Part shown: piece by piece, positions 6,940 to 13,088 of the stretch
Position numbering within the stretch: position 1 is the first letter of the stretch
How the letters are laid out: each line of letters starts with the position of its first letter
From: DAOUFU01 sp034429275
GTDB taxonomy: Bacteria; Chloroflexota; Anaerolineae; Aggregatilineales; Aggregatilineaceae
Reading direction: 5' to 3'
DNA: 19,290 nucleotides
NCBI GenBank assembly: GCA_034429275.1
Contig: DAOUFU010000243.1
Location: 1-19,290 of the forward strand
Position numbers and translations under genes: made by a program
The notes under the pieces: model-generated
The model's database searches: none
What the model was told of the DNA's origin: nothing
Seen by the model: only the letters and a program-made list of their open reading frames with translations

Positions 6940-7863
6940 ATGCTAGTGCCAATCGTTGACAGCCGAGGGGTGACGGTACGGACCTGCACCCCTGTTGTGG
7001 CGCGCCACATGATCCAGGATGGTGAGGCACTCCCTCGCCGGTCGGTGGATGGCAGCTTCTATATTCAGCTGGTGCCTGCTCTCGATCTAAGGCGGCGCAA
7101 GGCGCGCCAGCTGCATCACCCGACTCGTCCACTCACTCGCCGCGCCCGGCGCGCTCAACATGCCCAGCGGCAGAATTATCTGCTGAGTGTGTTGGCCGAT
7201 CGCGCCTGTCTCGCACATCAAGGGGATTCGCCACATGGCGATCTATCGGCGATGCAAGGCCTGGATCGCCTGCTGGTGATCGATGTTGAATCAACGTGCT
7301 GGCTGTCGGCTCCGCCGGAGGGTGAGCGCGCGGAAATCATCGAGATTGGCCTGTGCCTGGTTGATGTACAATCGGGAGCGCGGCTGGAACGGGAGAGCAT
7401 TCTGATTCGCCCGGAACGCTCCACGCTCAGCCCGTTTTGTACGCAGCTGACGACACTTACCTCAGAACATCTGGCGAATGGGGTCTCGTTCGCGGAGGCG
7501 TGCGACAGGCTGCGCGACCGTTATCGTGTGAGCGAGGTGCCCTGGGCCAGCTACGGCGAATATGACCGCCGAATGTTCGAGACTCAATGTGCCGATTGGG
7601 GGATCGCTTACCCGTTTAGCGCCGCCCATGTCAATGTCAAGCATCTGGTGTCGCTGGTGCGTGGCCTTCAACACGAGGTTGGGCTGATCGACGCCATGCG
7701 TCTGTTTGATCTGCCGGTGGAAGGCACTCATCATCGCGGGGTCGATGATGCCTGGAACACCGCATTGATCGCAACGACCTTAATCTTACAGCGCCGGGCC
7801 GAACTGGCCTGGGGTGCTAGAGAGTCATCGAGATTGAGTGGAGCAGATCGTGAGTCAACGTGA
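6940..7863 (+). CDS. DEDDh 3'-5' exonuclease with PLMP/RRXRR-like N-terminus
   Basis: With the ATG at 6940 the protein has 307 residues. The C-terminal part (about 110-290) is a DEDDh exonuclease of the KapD/ERI-1 type: ExoI VIDVEST (Asp115, Glu117), ExoII YGEYDRR (Asp209) and ExoIII HRGVDDA (His265, Asp270). All catalytic residues are present, and the family trims RNA or DNA 3' ends. The first 45 residues (VPIVDSRG, then a TP-x-x-AR helix, DGEALPRR and SFYIQLV) closely follow the pattern of the PLMP/RRXRR domain at the start of IscB-like proteins. The PLMP tetrapeptide itself is replaced. An Arg-rich stretch (about 50-78) follows, but no RuvC motif is seen. An upstream TTG at 6895 has a better Shine-Dalgarno (AAGG, 8 bases) and would add 15 residues. 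An internal ATG at 7249 would give the nuclease alone. The end overlaps the M23 gene by 14 bases. Confidence 0.75.
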   Translation: MLVPIVDSRGVTVRTCTPVVARHMIQDGEALPRRSVDGSFYIQLVPALDLRRRKARQLHHPTRPLTRRARRAQHAQRQNYLLSVLADRACLAHQGDSPHGDLSAMQGLDRLLVIDVESTCWLSAPPEGERAEIIEIGLCLVDVQSGARLERESILIRPERSTLSPFCTQLTTLTSEHLANGVSFAEACDRLRDRYRVSEVPWASYGEYDRRMFETQCADWGIAYPFSAAHVNVKHLVSLVRGLQHEVGLIDAMRLFDLPVEGTHHRGVDDAWNTALIATTLILQRRAELAWGARESSRLSGADREST

Positions 7864-8788
7864 ATTCACACGGCGCGTCGTGCTGCGTGGGGCGCTGCGC
7901 GCGGCCCTGGCGGCAGGCGCGCTCACTCTTGACCGGGCGCTGCCCCTGGCTGCTGCTGCGCCTCGCCAGCTTGGCGTGCAGGTATCGCTCGATTTCACCC
8001 CGATTCGCCAGGGACGTGTCGGGTTGGCCCGCGTGCAGGCGGGGGATGATGTAACCGCCGTGCGCGCTATGTTTCAGAACCGCATGATCCAGTTCTACCC
8101 GGATGCCGGTGGATTTATCGGCCTGCTGGCGGTCAATTTCGAGGACGACATTGGCACCTATACCATGCAGGTCTGGGCCGAACATGCCGATGGCACGCTC
8201 GAAGTTCTCGATTTCCCGGTGGAAGTGACCTATGGCGAGTTTGGCAGCACGCCAGTCAACTTGCCAGCTTCGTTGCAGCCCCTGCTGGCCCCGGAGATCG
8301 AAGAAGCGGAAATGGAGCAGTTGTTCAACATCATGAACCGCTTCACGCCCGAACGCTATTGGGAGCCGAACGGTTTTATCATCCCCAACCCCGGCCCACA
8401 GATCGGCTATTTTGGGACGTGGCGGCTGTATAACGACACCTACTGGCGGCGACATACCGGCCTGGATATCAGTATGCCGGTGGGGACCGCCGTGAATGTC
8501 ATTGCGAATGGGCGCGTGATGATGGCGGAAGACCTGCTGATCCGGGGCGGGTATGTGCTGATCGATCATGGCTGGGGAGTCTACAGCGGCTACGCGCACC
8601 TTTCTCAGAAGATGGTCGTGCCGGGGCAATGGGTTCGCCAGAGCGATGTGATCGCGCTCAGCGGCATGAATGGGCGCTCGGCAGGCGCGCACCTGCATTG
8701 GGAGATGGTCGTCAGCGGGGCATGGACTCAGCCTGAAGACTTCATGCGCCTGTCAATTTTCGAGCGTGAAGATCGCGATGCTGGTTGA
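7850..8788 (+). CDS. M23-family metallopeptidase with Tat-like signal
   Basis: The 312-residue protein starts with a twin-arginine-like signal (FTRRVVLRG, residues 6-14, then an Ala/Leu-rich stretch). This suggests export and either anchoring or cleavage near the AAAA at about 34-37. A beta-rich domain of about 100 residues follows. The C-terminal LytM/M23 domain (about 190-300) has HTGLD (His202 and Asp206, zinc ligands), YAHLS (His250) and AHLHWE (His281, His283). The zinc and catalytic residues are therefore complete. Such enzymes cut peptide cross-links or glycyl bonds in cell-wall material or other surface proteins. The GTG at 7850 has GGAG (7840-7843) 6 bases upstream. A GTG at 7838 would add four residues but lacks a site. 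The start lies inside the end of the exonuclease gene, so translation is probably coupled. Confidence 0.88.
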   Translation: MSQREFTRRVVLRGALRAALAAGALTLDRALPLAAAAPRQLGVQVSLDFTPIRQGRVGLARVQAGDDVTAVRAMFQNRMIQFYPDAGGFIGLLAVNFEDDIGTYTMQVWAEHADGTLEVLDFPVEVTYGEFGSTPVNLPASLQPLLAPEIEEAEMEQLFNIMNRFTPERYWEPNGFIIPNPGPQIGYFGTWRLYNDTYWRRHTGLDISMPVGTAVNVIANGRVMMAEDLLIRGGYVLIDHGWGVYSGYAHLSQKMVVPGQWVRQSDVIALSGMNGRSAGAHLHWEMVVSGAWTQPEDFMRLSIFEREDRDAG

Positions 8789-8850
8789 GAGCAGCACGGT
8801 GGAGTGACTCTGCGAATCGCGCTGCCCGCTCATACTGTAGTGAGGATGCC

Positions 8851-9399
8851 ATGTTACCCTGGGAGACGCTCTCGCGCACGTTGCTTCTGGATCGCCAGCC
8901 CTGGCTGCGCGTGAGTGAAGAACATGTGCGGCTGCCGAACGGCGTCGAAATCCGCGATTTTTACCGGATTGACATGCCGGACTGGGTGCAGATCTTCGCG
9001 CTGGATGATCGCGGTGTGGTGACGATGATCGAGCATTACAAACATGGCGCGGGGATGGTGTCGCTGGAGCTGCCTGCCGGGTATATTGATCCCGGCGAGA
9101 CGCCCGAAGTGGCCGCGCGCCGTGAACTGCGCGAAGAGATCGGTCAGGAAGCCCGCGACTGGCGCTGCCTGGGGCAATTTTTTGTCGACGGTAACCGGGG
9201 GTGCGGATCCACGCACGTTTTTCTGGCGCGCGGCGCGTACCAGGTGGCTGCACCTTCTCTTGAAGAGTCCGAGATTATCGCGTCGCGTCAGATGACGTTG
9301 GCCGACGTGCGTGCCGCGCTGGTGGGCGGGCGCATCCGCAATGTGGGCACGCTAGCCGGAGTCGGGTTAGCGCTGGCCGTACTGGAGGGGGAACCGTGA
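8851..9399 (+). CDS. Nudix hydrolase, ADP-ribose pyrophosphatase-like
   Basis: The 182-residue protein has a complete Nudix box at residues 77-98: Gly77, five residues, Glu83, seven residues, Arg91-Glu92-Leu, then Glu95-Glu96 and Gly98. These acidic residues bind the divalent metals that drive hydrolysis of a nucleoside diphosphate linked to another group. The overall layout (N-terminal strand with VRLPNGVEIRDFYRI, then LPAGYIDPGE) resembles ADP-ribose or ADP-sugar pyrophosphatases, but the exact substrate cannot be read from sequence. The ATG at 8851 has GAGG (8842-8845) close upstream. Longer in-frame starts exist but add an Arg-rich, non-conserved leader. The stop overlaps the start of the GNAT gene by 4 bases (GTGA), so the two are translationally coupled. 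Confidence 0.88.
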   Translation: MLPWETLSRTLLLDRQPWLRVSEEHVRLPNGVEIRDFYRIDMPDWVQIFALDDRGVVTMIEHYKHGAGMVSLELPAGYIDPGETPEVAARRELREEIGQEARDWRCLGQFFVDGNRGCGSTHVFLARGAYQVAAPSLEESEIIASRQMTLADVRAALVGGRIRNVGTLAGVGLALAVLEGEP

Positions 9400-10022
9400 T
9401 TCGCGTGCGTTCAGCGCGCCCGGTCGATATTCCGGGTGTGGCAGCCGTGCTGCAAGAGGCGTTTAGCGATAAGATGGCGGTTATCTTCAGCCGTCAGCCC
9501 GAAAAGGTTCGCAGGTTGTTAGAGGCGGCCTATACACCGCCGGTTGCGCGTGGTTTCGACGGGGTGTTGATCGCCGAGCGCGATGGGCGCATTGTGGGCA
9601 CGCTGTTGATCGAGCCGATGCAGTATACTGAACAGGAAACGCGCGCATTCGAAAACCTGGCCATCCGTGAGCTGGGGATGCCGCGCATGTTGTGTACGTC
9701 GCTGCTGCTGTGGCTGCTGGGTCACCGGCCAGCCGAGGACGAGGCGTATATCTCGGATGTGGGCGTAGCGCGCGATTGCCAGGGACAGGGCGTTGGATCG
9801 CTGTTGATGCGCCATGCCGAGCAGTGGGCACGGGATCACCAGCGCGAGCGGTTGACTCTGTGGGTGGCGGCCAGCAACAGTACGGCGATCCATGTCTATG
9901 AACGGGCCGGTTTCTCAATTGTGCGCAGCCGGTCGAGCTGGCCGCTGCGCATGGCGTTTGGCATCCGGCAGTGGCACTTCATGGAGAAAAAACTCGCCGG
10001 TGTGCTGCCCGACGGTGAGTAA
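9396..10022 (+). CDS. GNAT-family N-acetyltransferase
   Basis: The 208-residue protein has the GNAT fold. Motif A is VGVARDCQGQGVGSLLM (about 122-138), with the acetyl-CoA pyrophosphate-binding loop QGQGVG at 129-134. Motif B is AIHVYERAGF (164-173). The family transfers an acetyl group to an amine on a protein, sugar or small molecule, and the acceptor cannot be predicted here. A hydrophobic stretch (about 93-109, MPRMLCTSLLLWLLGH) between strands 3 and 4 is unusual for a soluble GNAT and may form a lid or membrane contact. The gene starts with GTG, overlapping the Nudix stop by 4 bases. No antibiotic-resistance role is suggested by the sequence. Confidence 0.85.
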   Translation: MIRVRSARPVDIPGVAAVLQEAFSDKMAVIFSRQPEKVRRLLEAAYTPPVARGFDGVLIAERDGRIVGTLLIEPMQYTEQETRAFENLAIRELGMPRMLCTSLLLWLLGHRPAEDEAYISDVGVARDCQGQGVGSLLMRHAEQWARDHQRERLTLWVAASNSTAIHVYERAGFSIVRSRSSWPLRMAFGIRQWHFMEKKLAGVLPDGE

Positions 10023-10099
10023 TCGCGCGCCGCAACGTCTGTAATGCTGCGGGGTTGTTTCACTGCGAGGCTCTGTCAACAATTGGGGATGGCATATCC

Positions 10100-11260
10100 A
10101 TGCGCGTAGCGATCTTTACGGAGACATTTCTCCCAAAGGTCGATGGCATCGTCACGGTGCTGATTCTGCTGATGGATCATCTGATCCAGCGCGGCATTGA
10201 GTTCATGGTGATTGCCCCCAAGATCAGCCAGCATGTAACCGATTATCGCGGCAACCCGGTCATCAGCGTGCCGGGCGTGCGCTTCCCCATGTACCCCGAA
10301 CTGACGGTCGGGCCGCCCACGCTGCACACTTACCGCGAGATCAAACGCTTCAACCCGGATATTGCCCATTTTATTCATCCGACAGTGGTGGGCACCGGTG
10401 GGCTGATGATCGCCAAACATCTCAATGTGCCCACGCTGGCTTCGTTTCATCTCGATCTGGCCCAGATGAGCCGTCATTTTGGGGTCGGCTTTATGGAGCC
10501 GATCTTGTGGTGGTATACGCGCCGGAACTTCAACGCGGCAGATTACGCGCTGGCTCCCTCGCGGCTGGTCCAGCAGTCGATGTTGGCGCACGGGGTGAAA
10601 AATGTGGGGTTGTGGCGGCGCGGTGTGGATGCCGAAAAGTTTCATCCCCGCCATGCGACCCCCGCCATGCGCAACTATTTGAGCGATGGCCACCCGGAGG
10701 ATACTATCCTGCTGTATGTGGGCCGTCTTTCTGCCGAGAAGCAGATCGACAAGCTTCGTCATGTGCTCGATGCAGTGCCCGGCACGCGGCTGGCGATAGT
10801 AGGTGATGGCCCGGCCCGCGCCGATCTGGAGGCTCACTTCGCCGGGACACGCACCAGGTTTGCCGGCTATCTGCGCGGCCAGGAATTGTGGAGCGCCTTC
10901 GCCAGCGGGGATGTGTTTGTCTTCCCGTCTTCGACCGAAACCTTTGGGTTGGTGCTGATCGAGGCAATGGCTTCCGGGCTGCCGGTGGTGACATCACGTG
11001 TGGGCGGTGTAGACGACATGGTTCGCCCTGGGGTAAACGGCTATGTCTTCAACGTGGGTGATGTGCGCGGGATGATTGATGGCGTGCGTGCCATTCTTTC
11101 GGAGAAAAACAAGCGCAAGGTGATGGGACGCAACGCGCGCACTTTCGCCGAAACCCAGGCGTGGCCGGTCATGATGGACGAATTGATTACGTGCTATGAT
11201 TCACTCATCGCCGGGCGTATTCCATCGGCGATGGGGACCAACGCGCTCTCGTTGGAGTAG
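10100..11260 (+). CDS. GT4-family glycosyltransferase (GT-B fold)
   Basis: The 386-residue protein matches retaining GT4 enzymes. The N-terminal acceptor domain begins MRVAIFTETFLPKVDGIV. The donor domain carries GRLSAEK (about 208-214, with the Arg and Lys that bind the donor phosphates) and the EX7E motif STETFGLVLIE (Glu280 and Glu288), followed by ASGLPVV. It resembles the alpha-mannosyl- and sulfoquinovosyl-transferase branch (MgtA, PimB, SqdX), which glycosylate membrane lipids. Donor and acceptor are not certain. No membrane helix is obvious, so it probably acts on the inner leaflet from the cytoplasm. I chose the ATG at 10100 because GGGGA (10085-10089) lies 10 bases upstream and the domain begins there. 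The gene stands apart from its neighbours by 77 and 89 bases. Confidence 0.9.
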   Translation: MRVAIFTETFLPKVDGIVTVLILLMDHLIQRGIEFMVIAPKISQHVTDYRGNPVISVPGVRFPMYPELTVGPPTLHTYREIKRFNPDIAHFIHPTVVGTGGLMIAKHLNVPTLASFHLDLAQMSRHFGVGFMEPILWWYTRRNFNAADYALAPSRLVQQSMLAHGVKNVGLWRRGVDAEKFHPRHATPAMRNYLSDGHPEDTILLYVGRLSAEKQIDKLRHVLDAVPGTRLAIVGDGPARADLEAHFAGTRTRFAGYLRGQELWSAFASGDVFVFPSSTETFGLVLIEAMASGLPVVTSRVGGVDDMVRPGVNGYVFNVGDVRGMIDGVRAILSEKNKRKVMGRNARTFAETQAWPVMMDELITCYDSLIAGRIPSAMGTNALSLE

Positions 11261-11288
11261 ATGAACCGGGATAAACCATTGCGCTAGT

Positions 11289-11324
11289 CATCAGGCAAAA
11301 TGCGACGTGTTGGAGAACCTGATG
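11289..11324. repeat. CATCAGG/CCTGATG inverted repeat before the dehydrogenase pair
   Basis: CATCAGG (11289-11295) and CCTGATG (11318-11324) are perfect 7-base arms separated by 22 bases. They lie 25 bases upstream of the first dehydrogenase ATG. It may be an operator or leader hairpin. There is no T-run. Confidence 0.35.
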
Positions 11325-11349
11325 CGTCAGGGGGCTGGCGGGTAGCCTT

Positions 11350-12216
11350 ATGCAGATAGCCATTATCGGTGCAGGCACAATGGGGACCGGCATTGCCCAG
11401 GCGGCGGCACTGGGAGCCGACTCGGTCTTGCTGCACGATTCGGACGAAACGATCTTGCGCGTGGCACTGGCGAACATCAGCCGCGGGTTGGATCGCGGCG
11501 TGCGGCGGCACCAGCTCGACCGTTCGCGCGTGCGGCGTGCGCGTCGTGTCTTCGCGCTGACAACCGATCTCGCCCGGTGTGCTTCCGCCGACCTGGTGAT
11601 CGAGGCGATTCCCGATGTGCTGCCGGCCAAGCAGGCCCTGCTCCGCCGGTTAGACAGCGTGCTAGACCCTTCGGCAATTGTCGCCACGACAACCGGTACA
11701 CTGCCGTTGACTCGGCTGGCTGCCGCCTCGCAGCACCCCCAGCGCGTGATCGGGTTGCATTTTTTCCCGCCGGCCCAGGTGATGCGGCTGGTAGAAGTGG
11801 TGCGCACTCCCCAGACGCTGCCCTCATTGCTTGACCGGACGATGGACCTGCTGCGCGCGATGGACAAAACGCCGATCGCGGTGGATGACTCGCCGGGCTG
11901 GGTGGTGAACCGGATCGCGCAGGCTTATTTCGGTGAAGCCTTCAGCCTGCTGGATGCGGGTGGGTTGACGATCGAGACCATCGACCGGTTGATGGAAGCG
12001 GCAGGTTTTCCGATGGGACCGTTCCGCCTGATGGATTTTGTGGGGGTTGATAAAACTTTCCAGATCACCCAGCAAATTTACCACGATACATTCGCGGCTG
12101 CGCCTTACCGCCCGCACGCGCGCCAGCACCGCCTGGTCGAAGCGGGACGCCTGGGACGCAACAGCCCGCAGGGTGGGTTTTATCCACCGGGGCGGGCTGT
12201 GCAAAAGGAGTCTTGA
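11350..12216 (+). CDS. 3-hydroxyacyl-CoA dehydrogenase family protein (catalytic type)
   Basis: The 288-residue protein has the two domains of short-chain 3-hydroxyacyl-CoA / 3-hydroxybutyryl-CoA dehydrogenases. The NAD-binding Rossmann domain starts IAIIGAGTMGTGIA, with GAGTMG at 7-12 and Asp30 at the end of strand 2. The catalytic His137 and Glu149 sit in GLHFFPPAQVMRLVEVV, and Asn187 in VVNR. The C-terminal 3HCDH domain ends GRLGRNSPQGGFY. Family members oxidise (S)-3-hydroxyacyl-CoA to 3-oxoacyl-CoA with NAD, or reduce it. Two changes stand out: HFFNP is HFFPP here, and the SNTS active-site segment is TTTG (113-116). The substrate may therefore differ. The ATG at 11350 has only a weak upstream site. 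The next gene, a degenerate paralogue, starts 3 bases after this stop. No thiolase or hydratase is nearby. Confidence 0.85.
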   Translation: MQIAIIGAGTMGTGIAQAAALGADSVLLHDSDETILRVALANISRGLDRGVRRHQLDRSRVRRARRVFALTTDLARCASADLVIEAIPDVLPAKQALLRRLDSVLDPSAIVATTTGTLPLTRLAAASQHPQRVIGLHFFPPAQVMRLVEVVRTPQTLPSLLDRTMDLLRAMDKTPIAVDDSPGWVVNRIAQAYFGEAFSLLDAGGLTIETIDRLMEAAGFPMGPFRLMDFVGVDKTFQITQQIYHDTFAAAPYRPHARQHRLVEAGRLGRNSPQGGFYPPGRAVQKES

Positions 12217-12219
12217 GCG

Positions 12220-12999
12220 GTGTCTCTGCGCGTGCTGATCGTTGGGGAAGTTCCTTTTGTGGATACGCTGGCCGGGTTGTGCCGTGCCAAGAACCACAAG
12301 GTGGATTTGTTCCTGGCCAGCGAACTGGAAGACCAGGAAACACTCGACCGTATGGTACGCGCGGCCACTCGCTGCCAGATTGCCATCGAAAGCCTGAACG
12401 AGTCACAGTCGGCCAAGCTGTGGCTGGTTGAAGGTATTGAAGTCAACATGCCGCCCGGCGCTCCTTTTCTGGTCAGCGCGCTCTCGGCCAGCGCCACCGA
12501 GATCGCCAGCTGGACCGCACACCCGGAGCGCGTGGTCGGCTATGGCCTGCTGCCGCCAATTGCTGTGACCGGCATGGTAGAGTTTGCCCCCGCGCTGCAA
12601 ACCACCTTTGAAAGCGCCCAGAGTGCGCGGCATTTCTGGGAAGACCTGGGGTTTGAGGTGGTGCGCGTGCCCGATCTGGCGGGATTGGTGCGCCCGCGGA
12701 TCGTGTGCAGCCTGATCAATCTCGCCGTGCACACGCTGGCGGCGACGGGGCTGACCGTTGAAGCCGTTGACCTGGCTATGACACACGGTTTGAATCATCC
12801 GCGTGGCCCGCTGGCCTGGGCGGATGAGATCGGCCTGGACGTGGTGGTGGGCACGCTGGAAGGGCTGCACCGCACGTGGGGCGATCCCCGGTATCTGCCC
12901 GCGCCGCTGCTGCGGCAGAAGGTCTTCGCCGGTCATCTCGGAAAAAAAGCCGGGCGTGGGTTCTATGCTTACAGCACACCGGCCCCCGCTGCGCGCTGA
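12220..12999 (+). CDS. Degenerate 3-hydroxyacyl-CoA dehydrogenase paralogue (probable pseudoenzyme)
   Basis: The 259-residue protein aligns along its length with 3-hydroxyacyl-CoA dehydrogenases but has lost key residues. The Gly-rich loop is GEVPFV instead of GxGxxG (9-14). The segment that normally carries the catalytic His reads VVGYGLLPP, with Gly109 at the His position. The Asn of VNR is Cys163 (IVCS). Glu121 and the C-terminal dimerisation domain remain, including a GPLAWADEIGLDVV segment, GDPRYLPAPLL and LGKKAGRGFYAY. It probably cannot bind NAD or catalyse alone and may pair with the upstream enzyme. The GTG start at 12220 has AAGGAG (12205-12210) 9 bases upstream, inside the end of the previous gene, so the two are almost certainly co-translated. 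The reading frame is intact, so it is under selection rather than decaying. Confidence 0.8.
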   Translation: MSLRVLIVGEVPFVDTLAGLCRAKNHKVDLFLASELEDQETLDRMVRAATRCQIAIESLNESQSAKLWLVEGIEVNMPPGAPFLVSALSASATEIASWTAHPERVVGYGLLPPIAVTGMVEFAPALQTTFESAQSARHFWEDLGFEVVRVPDLAGLVRPRIVCSLINLAVHTLAATGLTVEAVDLAMTHGLNHPRGPLAWADEIGLDVVVGTLEGLHRTWGDPRYLPAPLLRQKVFAGHLGKKAGRGFYAYSTPAPAAR

Positions 13000-13028
13000 G
13001 GCGATATGCCGTGATGAGCGTCGTAGGG

Positions 13029-13062
13029 TACAATGGAGGGCACTGAGGTAACTGAGTGTCCT
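13029..13062 (+). promoter_or_regulatory. Candidate -10 with a dyad over the start site
   Basis: TACAAT (13029-13034) resembles a -10 box, but no -35 is recognised. Directly after it, AGGGCACT (13037-13044) pairs with AGTGTCCT (13055-13062) with one G-U, covering the expected transcription start. The ATG of the large membrane protein is at 13089. Confidence 0.3.
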
Positions 13063-13088
13063 GCTAGACTATCCTGGCGAGTGTCGGT

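Noticed and set aside
10033..10055. CCGCA/TGCGG inverted repeat before the glycosyltransferase gene, as terminator
   Set aside because: The stem has only 5 bases with a 13-base loop and the following sequence is GGTTGTTTC, not a T-run. This is too weak to list.
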